Below are positions 32,622 through 45,760 of a stretch of DNA of 64,000 nucleotides, piece by piece. Source of the stretch: Lepidodermella squamata (Eukaryota; Gastrotricha). Position 1 is the stretch's first letter; each line of letters opens with the position of its first letter. The position numbers were made by a program, and so were the translations under genes. The stretch is from positions 124,001 to 188,000 of the forward strand of contig JBLDXI010000058.1 in NCBI GenBank assembly GCA_047495785.1. The letters run 5' to 3'. Below the pieces are notes generated by a model. That model was not told where the DNA came from, ran no database searches, and saw only the letters and a program-made list of their open reading frames with translations.

Positions 32622-33087
32622 TTATCACGCTTCTTGTTGCGGGTGTTTGTCGGGTGTTAATAAATTACTTTGTTCAACAAAAAGCCTAGAATTTGAAATA
32701 GTTATAGGTAAATCAAATGGAACGTATTGTTTATTATAAAACAAAAGATGCAAAAAGAAACAACACCAACTTGTTGAGAGAAACAACCGCATTTGATTGG
32801 CTTTTTCAGTTCACTCGTAGTGATTTGGCTCCACTCGGCAAGATGCGTGTTGCTATTATGACATTATGAAATCGTTGCTCATAATATTAGTAATGACTAT
32901 TATTTAGTGCGGAGATCGCTGGTGACCATTATCGGCCCAGAGCTAGAAACCGATGTGCATCTTTCATATATATACGTAGGTATGTTTCATATCAAGTAGT
33001 ATAATAAGACGCTATATTATATAAGACAGGCGCTTTACATCACAGAATCGCATGTGGAAACTAGAAAATGAAGGCATCATCGATTCG
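32622..33087. other. intergenic region
   Basis: Spacer between the Ras-like gene start and the centrin stop; no gene seen. Probable promoter of the former and 3' UTR of the latter. Confidence 0.4.
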
Positions 33088-33691
33088 CTAGTACAGGCTA
33101 GTCTTTTTCATAATGCGTAGAAACTCTTGCTCGCTGATTTCCCCGTCGCCATCGCGATCGGCCTCGTCGATCATTTCCTGCAATAAAGATGTGTATATCG
33201 ATCGGCATCCCGGAAAAAGCGCAGCGATCACTCACCTGCAGCTCTTCGTCCGTCAGATTTTCGCCAAGTTCGCGTGCAACGCGCTTTAGATTCTTGAACG
33301 AGATTTTGCCGGTGCCGTCGTCGTCGAAGAGCCGGAAAGCTTTCTGAATCTCTTCCTTAGTGTCCTTCTCCGCCATCTTTTGGCTCATCAGATGCAGGAA
33401 ATCGTTGAAATCGATTTGTCCGGAGCCTTCCTTGTCGACTTCGGCGATCATTTTCTTGATCTCGTCTTTCTTGGGCTCGAAACCAAGCGCCCGCATCGCC
33501 ACCTTGAGCTCCTTCGCATCGATGTAACCGGTGCCGTCAGCGTCGAACAAATCAAAGGCCTCGCGAATTTCCTGCTTCTGCTCCTCAGTCAGCTCGATCT
33601 TCGGTCCGCTCTTCTTTTTCTGAGCCCCGCCGGGCACTGGTTTCTTGCCCGCGGCACTAGACGCTCCAGCAGCTGCGCCAGATTGAGCCAT
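33088..33691 (-). CDS. Centrin
   Basis: Two exons in phase, 33236-33691 and 33088-33177 (58-nt intron), giving 181 residues. Four EF-hands are visible; loops include [36 protein letters not shown] and [12 protein letters not shown], and the protein ends in the hallmark KKTSLY of centrin-2-type proteins. An Ala/Gly/Lys-rich N-terminal tail of about 30 residues precedes the first EF-hand, as in the family. Centrin is a calcium-binding component of centrioles and basal bodies and, in many organisms, of the XPC repair complex; an XPC gene lies about 20 kb away in this window. The short second exon encodes the whole fourth EF-hand. Confidence 0.97.
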
Positions 33692-33897
33692 TATTAATTA
33701 GAAGACTATTACACACGTAAAAATCTAGACTTGAAAAATTAAGGGTGGTTCAGACTTCAAACACTTTGCTCCGATACCGTTAGGAATGAAAAGAAGACAT
33801 AAATTAGATGTTGCACGCGCATCTTTAGATAATAATATAATTTTCTCGAGGCAAAACCACTTCCCGGTTATACAGGTAAATAATATGAGCAGCAGTT

Positions 33898-36807
33898 TCA
33901 AGACGCAAAAATTAGACTGAGCTGTTCCGTTGACGGGCAGTTGATTATGGCCCGCTCTTCTTCTGAAAAGGCCGGGCTCAGCACAAGTCTGACGAAATCA
34001 GTAACAGCGAATTCGATCCCAGTCTATTTGTGCAAAAAGGAAACATAACCTATGCATGTTGAGATTCGTAGCTCAAAACCTACTCGAATAGGCCGAATAA
34101 GCAGTCGCTCCGTGTCCGCATTGGCAATGTAGAGAGATAGCGCTTCTCGAATGCGAGGAAAGACATTTTTAAGGTTGCGATAAAACTCGCCTGAGACATC
34201 GCTCAGAGACTGAGCGTTGGCCCATGGCTGCGACTTTAAAGCCTCAACCGTTAGAGCACCGCCTTGCTTGTTAATGAAGGCGTTCGCTTTTTCAACAACG
34301 TCTTGCACTTGTCCAGCAATCGACGAAACGGCAAAACTGATGAATTCATCACAGGCTCGACGCAATTCGCGATCGATTTCTTGCCGGCTGTCAATCGTCC
34401 GCTCAACGATTTCGGGAGTTGATTCGAACAAAAATCGCAATAAGGCATTGTTCGAACTTAAGGCCAAAATGCTTGAGCGATTGTCAACAAGGCCTCTTGC
34501 GGCCGCTACAAGTCTCCGACCAACGTCCGGTAAGGCAACGCTAACACGAGAAGCCAAATTATAGGAAAAACCAAATTTGAATATCAGTAGGCGTACCTGG
34601 TTTCACGTAGAACTCCATCGATATGAAGCGGGCCAAGTTGCTCTCGTAGCACTAACAAGTGCTTGACAAGAAAGAGGTGACTATCGACGGTATTTGCGTG
34701 GTTCTGCTTTATTTGAGCAGCAGCCCTCTGCAGAGACAGAATGCAAGCACCCAACGCTTCTTGGCAGATTCCTGCAGAACAAAAATTTCATTCAATCAAA
34801 TGAACCAGGCTGAACACCCAACGAAATGTGCAATAGCAGGATTCTAGGGCACAGGCAGTTTAAAGTGTGTTAGTTCGAAGTGCGTTCATGAATAAATTAG
34901 GCATTCGAAATCCCAGTTATAATACCTGTATATGACGACTTGTCCGACCCTGAACATCAAACAAACACCCGATTAAAGCCACGCGTTGCAGTTAACAAAT
35001 CACTCGGAAAGTGAGTTTACCGAAAAAACAGGACACATCATAACCAGTAAGGCATACCTTGCATAGTAGTGCGGTCCAGGCAGCGGTGGAGACGACACAA
35101 CAGAGTGATAGTTCGCCGCACCGTCGGGTACCAGATAGCTGGAAAGGCAGTTGGGTTGACAGGCGCCGAGGTCACCGGACTGCCAGGGTAAGGACTAGGC
35201 GGCGGTATATTTTGTTGATTTTGCTGTTCGCCGATCGACCGAGCCATTTCCAACTTCTCAGGATAGGCAACGTCGCCTGAAGCTGCGGCATAATTGAGAA
35301 TTTGGTCACGAATGTACTGTGTCGACGCATAGACAAGCCGTTCTTGGATGTCTTGAAGCAACATGCGGCAAGCAGCTTCGAAGCCAGAGAGAGGCGAATC
35401 AAGCACGCTTTCACCGCCTTCAGTCGCAGCATATCCTCCGTCTAAAATTCGCAAATCAATTTTGGAAAAAATTATAATAAATGTTTACTTACACAGGGAA
35501 GAAGTTTCAAATGCCGAGCTGCTAGCCATTTGCGAGTCCATCAGTTCGGCATTGATGGTCATACACATCTCTGCCAGCGTTTCCACGTGACGCGAATGAA
35601 TGACACGAGGCCGAAACAAATCGGTCATGCAGGAACACAGCTCAGTCAACATGATGTCCACATGCTGCGTCGTGTGAGTGAAGAACGCAGAATACAGCTG
35701 CTGCTCGTCCTGACAGAGGCGCCGCAGAAACGCACCGACCGCCTTCAAAAGGGCGCAGTTATTTATGATTCCAGCTCCAGATGCAGGCGAGGCGCCGTTT
35801 TTTGCAACGATATCAGCAACCGAGGCAGCGACTACTGGGGAAAGAAGGGCCTCACGCTGCCGCGCATAAGCCTCGTGGCACTCTGAAATCGCCTGGCCGT
35901 ACTCTTGAGGGTTGCGGTCCAACCGAGCTTCCAAGAGCTCGACTAACGGCCGAACGCGGAAAGCTGCAAGCCGGAACCGACCGTACAAAAAGGCGTAGGC
36001 TACGCCTAGCTTTTCCTCCTCTTCCCCGGTAGCCGAGACGGAAAGGACGTCGATTTGCGGGGTATTTCCATCGAAATTCGCCGTCGCTCTGATGTAAGTC
36101 GTCACCTGATTCCGAATATTCGCCACCGCTTTCGACAACAGCTCGCGATATTTAGCCTCGAAAGCTGGGCCGTCTTTGAAATGACGAGAAGCAACGAAAA
36201 ATGATGTGCACTGATCGAGTCGGTCTAGAATAGCGCCGTAAGTGTCCGGGGAAACGGGGACGAGAGGCGAGTTCAGTCGAGCGGCTAGACGGTCATGATC
36301 TGCGAAGAAACGCAGGCAAGATGATAGCTCTTCCAGCCGATCGGACAGTCCGACTTGTTCTGCGAGCAAATGGTCGCACTGCATGTGCAACGAGCCTGTT
36401 TTCTGAGCTGCTTCGTTATACGTCGCCTGCAATCGCTCGAGATTGTCGAGAATTGCCCCCAACGAGACGAGTACTGCGCCACAACAAGATTCGATCGACT
36501 GGAGACGGGCGACCATTTTTTTCAACGGTTGCTTCGTCGTAGCCATATCATCTGTGATTTCACTCAACCGCAAACCATTCTCCGAGCACAACAGGCCCAT
36601 GAACGTGTTGGCCTCGCGCGCCTCCAGTTCGGCAAAATTGCCATTCGTAGGCGCATTTTCGGAAGAACTAGGCTTTTTCCATGCGATTTCAGCTAGATAA
36701 AGGAAGCTGTCCTTTTCTTCCTCGGTCAAACGGTCATCTGAATAATAGGATAGGTCAATGGCGGCGTTCGATTTCGCTGGTTTTGAGACGATTGTTGAAG
36801 CTTTCAT
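33898..36807 (-). CDS. COG3: Conserved oligomeric Golgi complex subunit 3 (COG3/Sec34)
   Basis: Five exons in phase: 35493-36807, 35058-35441, 34597-34771, 34084-34540 and 33898-34023, giving 818 residues (human 828). COG3 is a lobe A subunit of the COG tether for retrograde intra-Golgi vesicles. Conserved stretches include LLAEQVGLSDRLEELSSCL in the N-terminal coiled coil, LNSPLVPV, CQDEQQLYSAFFTHTT, FRPRVIHSRHVETLAEMC, ERLVYASTQYIRDQI, WYPTVRRTITLL, LSSNNALLRFLFESTPEI and the C-terminal CPSTEQLSLIF. The 42-codon last exon is short but matches the family's conserved C-terminus. Introns 1, 3 and 4 are 51-60 nt; intron 2 is 286 nt. Confidence 0.96.
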
Positions 36808-37208
36808 TTAAATCGTCTAAATCAAGTAGAAAAATGGAACATATTGCAGTTTTATCTCAAAATAAAAAAAACTTCACAAGACATGATCATCAGAAAGTTG
36901 TTAGTAGATATTGAAGCCAACGACTACTTTGCGATGACATTTTGCATCAGCCCTAAACCGGCATGTATGGCAATGAGCGTCTTTCATATAACAAATACGA
37001 AAAGATAGCTTATGTAGCAGGTAATGTGATGCGCGTTAATGTGACACAACACGGCGCACCCGCCCGGGTGGCTATAACGTTAGTCATCAATTTCATAAAA
37101 CCATGAGCGTTACGACAATACGATAAGAGACAGACATCGACAACATGGGCGTAAAATCAAATCGCCTTTATACATATAGTTAACAGTGCACTTGTGTATC
37201 GCGTGTTT
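36808..37208. other. intergenic region
   Basis: 401-nt spacer between the COG3 start and the ABHD16 stop on the same strand; no feature seen beyond presumed promoter and 3' UTR. Confidence 0.4.
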
Positions 37209-39243
37209 TCACAGAAGGTTCGACGGAATACGGAAGAAGTCTTCGGGCAGCGGCGTGCAGTGAGTCGCGTTGAAGTCCTTCACGCAGTGGAGCAGCACGT
37301 ACGCCAGTAGTTTGCGGCGGAACTCGAGAGGCATGTCCGCGCCCAAATCAGTGCTTAGCACCTTTCCGTTTGATTGTTGCATCTTTTCGGAGTATGATTT
37401 AATGTAATCGCGACAGTCAGACCGGTCCTTGAAATTCAACATTACTAAAACAATAAACGCGTAAAAATCACTCAATAATCAAGGAATAATCATCTTACAG
37501 TTAACTTCAAGGGGTTCAGAAAGCCATTCATATAGTTTATCAACAGTTTCCATTTCATCTGATCGGTCACTGGCAGGGTTGGCATAGTCCACCTTAGGCA
37601 CAAGTGCAGGAAAACGATGTCTTAAGGTCGACACTATTAGATGATTAATGCAGTTTGTCGCAAGTTGGCCTGGAACGAGTGATATGATTTCATCGCGGGA
37701 GCGCCGCACAAACTGAACAGGCCCGGCGTAGCCTCGGACATTCTTCGCCACGTCAAGGTTGAAATGACTTTTGATGGTCGAAGTCACTAGAGGGTGCAGA
37801 ATCGCCGGCATTTGCCGCTGAGCCATCGCTTCAATATTGTCGAAAGTTGCATCGAGGAGAACAGCCCGAACCGGTGGGTTGGCGACAGACGCCAGCCAAC
37901 TAGCCGTGAAACCACCGATAGACCAGGCGAATATAACGATATCTTGACTAGAAAAGCCGAGCTCAGTTGTTGCGAAGTGATAAACGGAGGCTATGGCGGC
38001 GCGGTCGTTTTCAGGAAACGGCCAACCAGACGACCCTGCGAAGCCAGGGTGGTTCCAGCCCAGTAACGAGTAGCCAAGCGGGTTCGGCGTCGTCATCGCC
38101 CCCACCTCCCAGAACCCAGCATTACCCTCCGCGCATATAACTAGGATATTACCATTCGGCGAACTGTTATCCTTGTTGCGTCGATCAACAAAACAGGTAT
38201 CGATTTCGTCGTTGAGCGGTGTGCGTAGCTTAAATCGCCGTCCGCCTCGTTCAGTCAGCCATTTCGTGCGCTCGATGGTCAGTTGCGGGCCTACCATCGC
38301 GTTTATCAGGCCCGTGCAACCGGGATAGATCATGCGAACGCCGATGATGTTAGCTACTAGTGAGTTGATCCAATACTGGATCGGATTGACGGCGCGTTCC
38401 TCGCGATATCTGAATAAATTAAGGCTAAGAATGAGAAGCGCATCGAGAAATCAAACTAACTTGAATAAATGCGGGTTCTTCTCGACCATGTCAGCGCTTA
38501 TCACGAAATCAGCCGGCCAAGCGTCAAATTCAAAGTCATACTGACGCAGCTGTTCCATGGCATCGTCAGCCGATGATGTCGCTCGCTCTAGTTGCGCCTT
38601 CGTGAGCACTTTAATAAAGCGCTGATATTCGGGGTTGAAATAACGAGACAGTCCGCGCAAGAGCATAGCCGGCAAGAAAATGCCTGCGCTCACTATGGCA
38701 ACCTTGCTAAGGTAAATGGCGCCGTCTCGGCTAAAATAACCGCGCCGATACATTATTGGCAAGACAATAGGCCATAAGGCGTACAGCAGTCGGAATACGA
38801 ACAATGTCTGCAAAAAAATCAACGTAATGAATGAGTTATACCGTGCTACATGCAATAGTGGATGCATATGAAGGTATACTGGCTAAAAGTAGAAACGCAA
38901 TAATTGCCCAACAAGGCCCAAAACCTCTATTCTCTATTTCTGGTGTTAGTAATTCTGCTACCCAGCATCTAATCAGTATTCTTCAATAACTGCTAATTGC
39001 CTTGGTGCTAAAAAAATCCACCTTAATAGTCCCAAATAAAAACAATCACTGGCTTACCGAATTAATGGCAGTTGAAGTCACAGATTCGAGCCGATGAGGT
39101 TCATAATCGTTACTGTGCACATGAGAATGTTGATGTTGCTGTTGTTCTTGTTGGGCGGAAGTAATGCTTGATCGCGATGAGTAGCGGGTGTATAGACTTG
39201 GCCCGACTATGCACCGCCATAGGGTAGACAATTGACTAGGCAT
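37209..39243 (-). CDS. ABHD16A: ABHD16-type phosphatidylserine lipase
   Basis: Four exons in phase: 39058-39243, 38461-38807, 37499-38409 and 37209-37444, giving 559 residues (human ABHD16A 558). The N-terminus MPSQLSTLWRCIVGPSLYTR matches the family's conserved start. Two membrane segments follow (about 64-82 and 95-113). The alpha/beta hydrolase domain has LVICAEGNAGFWEVG, GWNHPGFAGSSGWPFPEND, the nucleophile elbow FAWSIGGFTASW (Ser), an LLDATFDNI strand, RRSRDEII and a C-terminal FNATHCTPLP carrying the likely catalytic histidine. The mammalian enzyme makes lyso-phosphatidylserine at the ER. Exon 2 was started at the acceptor TTTGCAG (38808) rather than at an upstream ATG in the frame, because only this keeps family alignment and phase. 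Confidence 0.95.
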
Positions 39244-40224
39244 GGTTTTGCATAAAAATTAAACCATTGCACGTAAAAATCTAAGAAATTACAACGAAAA
39301 TAATTCAGAATTGATTTAAGGTATGATTTAATTCACACGAAAGAATCATTTCACGTGAGAGAATTACAGTGGCAACAAAACGTAACTCGTTACGTAATGG
39401 GTCAAATAGCTTACTTTTCACCTATAGCTACAGAGTGGCAGGCAGTTCTTCCATTTTATCAAGGAAATTGTGCACAGTCTTAGCAGTGAGAATTTTCGAA
39501 TTACCTCGAATTCATAATGAACAACATTGAAGAAAAGAATCAAGGATTATAAATCACACGTTCAAGGAAACGAGAATCATCAGTATCATCGATGCTTGCA
39601 TAGCTACTGTACTACGGGGACACATTCTACCAACGAGGTGCTCGTTACAATGTGATTTGTCTTCAACTTAAAAGCAAGCAGTGGGGCATATTCAGTCAGG
39701 ATATATTCCTCGCTACCAAAATCAGAAACTGTATTAGCAGCAAGATCAATCAGTTAGTAGCTAGTGCACTCGATGCGAAAAAAATATAATCGAAAGGCCA
39801 GAAAGATGGACACAATCGGCTGATTAAGTGAACACAATGTGAAAACAAAACTAAGTAACAGCAGAGTAATGAACCACCAGTGCGATTTAGGAAAATCATA
39901 TAAGTAAATATTCATCTCGTGTTCGTGTGTACCGTGCATGATATCAGTAAATAATTATTTCAGTGTATGATTTGTGAAGATGTTCATTTCATATATTTGT
40001 ACATATCACCGTACCACGCAAGGGATTGCAATATACGAATAATTCAACGTAAAGCTATTTATATATTTCTCATCATCATCTAATCACCAGAAGTCAATTT
40101 ATACACTCTAACGTAAGATGGAGATATCAATCGGTTTTCGCACGCAACAAAATATAGGGATGTGCGATAATTCTCACGCGACGTACGAAACGGTAATTTC
40201 GGGTAAAATTAACGCCCCCGCTGT
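39244..40224. other. intergenic region
   Basis: AT-rich spacer between ABHD16 and citrate synthase, with no supported ORF. Presumed promoter of ABHD16 and 3' UTR of citrate synthase. Confidence 0.4.
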
Positions 40225-41767
40225 TTAGTCAGCGATGGTGGCCGCTTCCGGAGGACCGCCAGCGCGAGCACCGACCAGCTTCATCAGAGCATCGGTGTTC
40301 AGCGACTTGGGGCGCTCAATCGGCAGGCCAAGAGCGCGATCCCAGACCAGCGAGGCCAGGACACCCAAGGCACGTGATACACCGAACAACACAGTGTAGT
40401 ACTGCATTTCCTTCATGCCGTAGTACTGGAGGAGAACACCGCTGTGAGCGTCGACGTTCGGCCACGGGTTCTTGATTTTACCAGTGCTCTGGAGAATTGG
40501 CGGGATTACACGGTAGAGCTGAGCGACCAACTTAAACAGCGGGTCGTTCGGCAGGTGCTTTTTAGCGAAGTCCTGCTGGGCAGTGTAGCGCGGGTCGGTC
40601 TTGCGAAGGACGGCATGACCGTAGCCAGGGACAACTTGACCCTTCGACAAGGTTCCCTTGACGAAAGTGGCTAATTGTTCATCGCTTGGGTTCGATCCGA
40701 TTTCCTTGGACAGCTTCATGAGCCACACCAACACTTCTTGGTTGGCGAGACCGTGCAGAGGACCAGCAAGGCCAGCCATGCCAGCGGCGTAAGACAGGTA
40801 CGGATCAGACAGAGCGGAGCCAACCAAGTGGGTAGTGTGGGCACTGACGTTGCCACCCTCGTGGTCGCTGTGAATGGTGAGGTACAGACGCAGCAATTCG
40901 GTGAAGTTAGCGTCACTGTAGCCCAGCATTTCGGCGAAATTGTGAGACCAATCGCGATTGACATCGATCGGAGGTACTTTTGCACCATCACGATAGAGGT
41001 TACGATAGATGATCGATGCAACGGTGGGCAGTTTCGCAATGAGGCTCATCGCATCTTCGTACACATACTAAAGAAAAGTAACTTAGTGATGAACTTCCCG
41101 ATAGTAAGAAAACAAACCTCCCAATACAGGGCCTTTTTCACGCCTTGCTGGTAAGCACGAGCGAATTTGGACTCGCTATTCATAGCAGAGACGGCAGCAA
41201 CTAATTGAGACATCGGATGAACATTGCTTGGCAAGTTATTCAGGAGCGTCACAACATGATTGGGAACCTCAGCGCGAGAGGCCCACTCTTTTGAGAGACC
41301 TCGAACTTGTTCTTTTGTTGGTACTTCGTCGGTGAGGAGAAGCCAAAACAATCCCTCTGGCAAGGGTTCTTGGCCACCCTCAGCTTTGGGCAAAACGTCG
41401 CGCAGCTCGTTGATAGTATGATCACGGAATTCGATACCTTCATCGGGATGGAGAAGAGAGGTTTCCGTAACAAGACCTTTGATACCACGCATGCCTCCGT
41501 ACATCTACAAAAAGCAGCTATTAAAACGAAACAAGGAAATGACAGCGCGTACCATTTCAACCGTAACTTCGCCGACTTTGACATTTCCAAATTCTTTACG
41601 AAACTTGGCAACAACCGGTTGTTCCTTAGTGATTTTGTTGGCCAGGACATCTTTCAAATTCTGCAATATGAGAAAATTATGCGCAATAAAGGAAGACAGA
41701 AAGCAAATTCAATTATTACCGTGTATTGGGTCTTAGTTGCTAGTCTCCGGGAGGCATTCAGGCACAT
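40225..41767 (-). CDS. CS: Mitochondrial citrate synthase
   Basis: Four exons in phase: 41720-41767, 41553-41660, 41118-41504 and 40225-41067, giving 461 residues (human 466). It condenses oxaloacetate and acetyl-CoA in the mitochondrial matrix. The short first exon encodes a basic leader ([16 protein letters not shown]) consistent with mitochondrial import. Catalytic motifs are present: [26 protein letters not shown] and the aspartate in [14 protein letters not shown], with [15 protein letters not shown] near the N-terminus. The ATG directly follows an AG acceptor (ACAG|ATG), and a possible 5' UTR exon ending at ATGGCCCGGCACAA|GTAAGA lies upstream (near 41825). If that ATG were used it would stop soon after splicing, so I prefer the downstream start. 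Confidence 0.96.
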
Positions 41768-43537
41768 CTGTTAACAATGCAATTAACATAGGATACAGCA
41801 ATGCCATGATCTTACTTGTGCCGGGCCATAAATCTTTGAAGAAAGGGCTGAATATGCTCCTTGCATAATTGTGATTAAAATAAGATGTAGCCTAAGTTCT
41901 GAGAAAAAAAAAATAAAAAATATTTCCAGCTCTCCAAAAAACATAAGCTAGCGTTACGCATTACGAACGATGACTATAAGAAATCAGAACAAAAATGTAA
42001 AATCCATGTAGTGGGCAATCATCAGCGGCTTAAACCGTGAATATATCAACGATAATAAAAGATCTGATTTCAGAAAATTAACAATTGATCAACAAGAATA
42101 TCAACCACATAACGAATGGAGCACGGGAAATTATGCACAAGGCAAAAAAATAGCGGCGAATCTGGAAACCGGCTTAACGTTAGAAGAAAGGCTTGTGTAA
42201 GCCGTTTCAACGCCCATCGCGTCATTGTAACTTGGGAGAATCGCAATCTTTAATCTTTAACATTTGCTTACACCTAGTTCGACGAATTTCTCAGAAAGTT
42301 TAAAGCAGAGCGCACTCTCTCAAACTACGCGGTAAAGACTGAGTTGAGAGGAGGGCGTAGACAGAAGACAACAGACAACAACTGACAAGGGCTTCTTTTG
42401 ATTTTGATTTTGATTTTGATTGTCATTTCAAGCAAAATCGGAGACCGAGTTCCCTCACTGTACGTGTGTACATCCTCTTACAGCCCTACAGCCTAGAAAC
42501 CCAACAGCTTATGGTACCCTTCATTCATGACAATAAAACTGTGGAAAATTATTCTTGTCGTCGGTAAACATAGAAATAGTAAGAAAAATAACTTGTAATT
42601 TGGTTATTATATAAGTTTCGCGGCCATATTTGAATCTTACCGCGAATTTTTTTCATACGCATGCCGCTCTTTTGCTGGATGCTGACGAGCATTTGTAAAA
42701 CGTGTAGCGTTTAGCTAACACCTACTACGCCGGATTCGGAATTTTCTTGGTTTTTTAGTTCTCTCACATCTGTCATTACTTTAGAAATGCTTCCCATGAT
42801 TAGATCGTAGATTTTCGTTGTGGATTTTTTCCTATTCCGGTGCCAAATGGCGTTTGGCCATCTTAACACGCAGATCGCAGATCGTAATATGAGTCATTTT
42901 GTTTTGGTATTTGTGTTTTCTTGTCGCCATGATCTATAGCTGTTGTGGCCGGTTGCCTCTATTGATAAAAGCAATTTAGATCTCTCTTGATCCACAGTTG
43001 TGTTGATAGAACTCATGCTGAAAGCTGACATCTTGGCATGTTATAACGCCCAGACATTGATGCTTTCTACCTTGTGCATCCATCATGCCACCACTGACTG
43101 ACGTGCATTATAAACCGCCAACTGCTATCTACTAGTACAATTTTTTGTTCGGTTTTTGAGATATAGGTAACCAATGGTTACCAAGGTTACCAATTGTGTC
43201 GTTGTAATATGTGTCAGTGATCAGTGATACTATATTGCTTGGAGCCTTGAACGTGAAGCCTTGAAGTAGAGCTACTAATTCTTTATTTTGTGAAGGCTTA
43301 TGATCTATAATGTGTTTATTTAGTCATTCAAAAGCTTAAGCCCAGAATGAAAGCTCGTTGTAGAGTTGTCGAGTGCATGTAAAGTCGGCAGAAGATAAAT
43401 CAGAGTCGAAGTAGGTGGTTGCTTTTACTTTGGTTACTCTTACCATTTTACCATTACCATGATGCTACCATCTTGTTCTCTAAAATTTGTTCTCTACGAA
43501 CCATTTCTAGTTAATATATTATATAATTTCGATCAAA
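41768..43537. other. divergent intergenic region between citrate synthase and eEF1B copy B
   Basis: 1.77 kb between two highly expressed genes transcribed in opposite directions. No ORF is supported. A short TTTTGA hexamer repeat runs at about 42396-42421. It probably holds both promoters. A TTTCTAG acceptor-like site ends at about 43510, 27 nt before the eEF1B ATG. Confidence 0.45.
42396..42421. repeat. TTTTGA hexanucleotide repeat
   Basis: About four consecutive TTTTGA/ATTTTG units in the intergenic region; simple sequence, no function inferred. Confidence 0.7.
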
Positions 43538-44394
43538 ATGACCAACTTCGGCGATTTGAAGACTATGGATGGCATGCGTTCCCTGAACGAATACCTCGCA
43601 ACACGCAGCTATATTGAGGGGTAAATTTTTGGGTCTTCAACTCACTCGGAACCAGAACTTGTTTGTAATCTCAGATTTTCCCTGAGCGATGCTGATAAGA
43701 AAACCCTCGCCCAACTGAGCTCAGCACCACCAGCTGAGCTCTACCATGCCCTGCGCTGGTACAACCACATCCGCATCCTAACCGGCGGTGCTCCGGCTCC
43801 GGCCGCCGCTGCGAAAGCTGCCGCGCCTGCTGCGGAGGAGGATTTCGAGCTGTTCGGCGACGAGGATGCCCCGGAAGACCCCGAGGCAGCCAAGGTCCGC
43901 GAACAGCGCCTGGCTGACTACGCCGCGAAAAAGGCGAAGAAGCCCGCGCTCATCGCCAAGTCATCTGTCGTCCTCGATGTCAAGCCGTGGGATGACGAAA
44001 CCGGTAAGTCTCTTTTGTAGCCGCAATTGCATAAATACTAATAAATTTTTCTTTCTAGATATCGAGGCCATGGAGAAGGCTGTTCGTTCCATCGAGATGG
44101 ACGGTCTCCTCTGGTAAGAACAATCCACATGTGCATATTGATGTCATTTTTGAGCGTTTTTATGTGTTAGGGGCGCCTCGAAATTCGTTCCCGTCGCCTT
44201 CGGTATCAAGAAGTTGCAAATCGGATGCGTTGTTGAGGACGAGAAGGTTTCGATCGATGCACTCTCTGAGAAAATCGAAAGCTTCGAGGTAACTAATGAT
44301 TTCATCTTACTTTTCGGGGTCGTCAATCAAGTTTTTTCACTCGATACAGGATTACTGTCAAAGCGTCGACGTCGCTGCTTTCAACAAAATTTGA
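43538..44394 (+). CDS. eEF1B: Elongation factor 1-beta/delta (eEF1B), copy B
   Basis: Five exons in phase: 43538-43620, 43675-44003, 44059-44113, 44171-44288 and 44350-44394, giving 209 residues, with AATAAA at 44458. Exon lengths are identical to copy A, and all introns are 54-61 nt. The N-terminal 65 residues differ from copy A ([20 protein letters not shown] here), while the rest is the same protein. Exon 4 differs from copy A by about one base, and intron 3-4 (44114-44170) by about one base, whereas exon 1, the first part of exon 2 and exon 5 differ much more. Both copies look functional. This copy has no LINE insertion and retains a typical upstream region, so it may be the ancestral locus (inference). 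Confidence 0.95.
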
Positions 44395-45760
44395 ATACAT
44401 TAAACTCAAAACGCAAGGAAGAAGCAGATAATGTGAAAGATATAATGTTTATTGTATAATAAAATACTTGAAACGGTATACCAATCAGTTTCGACCTCTT
44501 ATTCATTTGAATGGATAACACCGACTCGTTATTTCGCGTGCTTGATTTATGCTTGGTACATTCGCGACATTTGCTGAACCGGAATTAACTAATTATAATG
44601 GAGGCGTCATAATAGCGGGAAAGTTACAAGCCAACCTTGACGAACAATCAGAGAGAACACAATAATTTAAACTGCTGATGATTGATTGAATGCAGTGAGT
44701 TGATTCTAATAATGAATCATGATTGTGAGCCTACGCATATGATAATCGTCGCCGATAGTATTCAATTTTCCAATATTGCCCCACGCAACGTGCACTTACG
44801 GGTATGGGCAAACATCAGAAGAAATGCCGACATTCAATTGGAGCTTCCGATCCTTCAGCATTTACCAGTCAATACAATCACACGTAATTCACGTAGCTCT
44901 TGTACATGAATTGCATTTTTTACGATTATGAATTTTACGTTTAAATCCACACTAAACCCAGCAGTACTTGACATTCAAGGCAAGCGGATCATTCGGACAT
45001 ACAATGTTTGCTCATTTGCCTTATTGGAATTAGTTTACCAATCCTCGTTTATTCTGAGGGGGCAGACATCGCGTTGGCTACTGTACAGTTTTTGGCCTTT
45101 AATGACGCGCCAGCGGTCGGCACTTTCTCGCCTACGAAAAGCTGTGATAATTGTCGCCTATAAATCATGTTTAATCCTTTTGTCAGCTATTGCCAATGAA
45201 GCAGATAGTAAACTTAATGCTTTACCAGCTTTGAATGACTGTTTAGGACACAGTTGGTTCCTAATTTGAACTGTTTTCGTAGTTAGAAACGGTGTTTCCT
45301 ATTTTTCGTTTCAATTCACCCACCTAAACGATTTAGTTTGGGAATATACAAGTTTATTGCGATCACCGATCAATGACGTCCATGCGGACGAAACGCCCAT
45401 GTTTTGTCGTTCAATGAATATATCCTAAGTTCAAGGGATTTTGCGGCCATTTCGCCTATGATGTACCATAGGTATCGATGAAAAGCTCATGCTAGATTTC
45501 ACTTGGTCATGTAAAAGTCACGTCAGACAGAAGCAATTAACTTTCCCACTCATCAAATTTCGGATTAAATGGCTCCTTCCTGTATTTAAGCCTTATTTTC
45601 CCAGCTCCTGATGTTTTCAATCGCGTTTTAATTATTTATCCTCGAAAGAGATTTAAGACGGTGTATTATTTTTTGTACTTTTTTCTGAATTTCGAACTTT
45701 TTCACGCACCAGTAATATTCAGGTCATATAGTTGTGATAGATTTATTAAAAATTGCTGAA
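44395..45760. other. intergenic region
   Basis: No supported gene. A 113-codon frame at 44928-45269 lacks any recognisable domain or splice context. The last about 200 bases precede the secreted precursor gene. Confidence 0.4.

Noticed and set aside
38808-38867. Start of ABHD16 at the ATG at 38867
   Set aside because: Those 20 codons form the end of an intron with a clear TTTGCAG acceptor; a conserved N-terminal exon at 39058-39243 joins in phase.
44928-45269. 113-codon + strand ORF after eEF1B copy B
   Set aside because: No recognisable motif and no upstream promoter or splice signals distinguishing it from noise.
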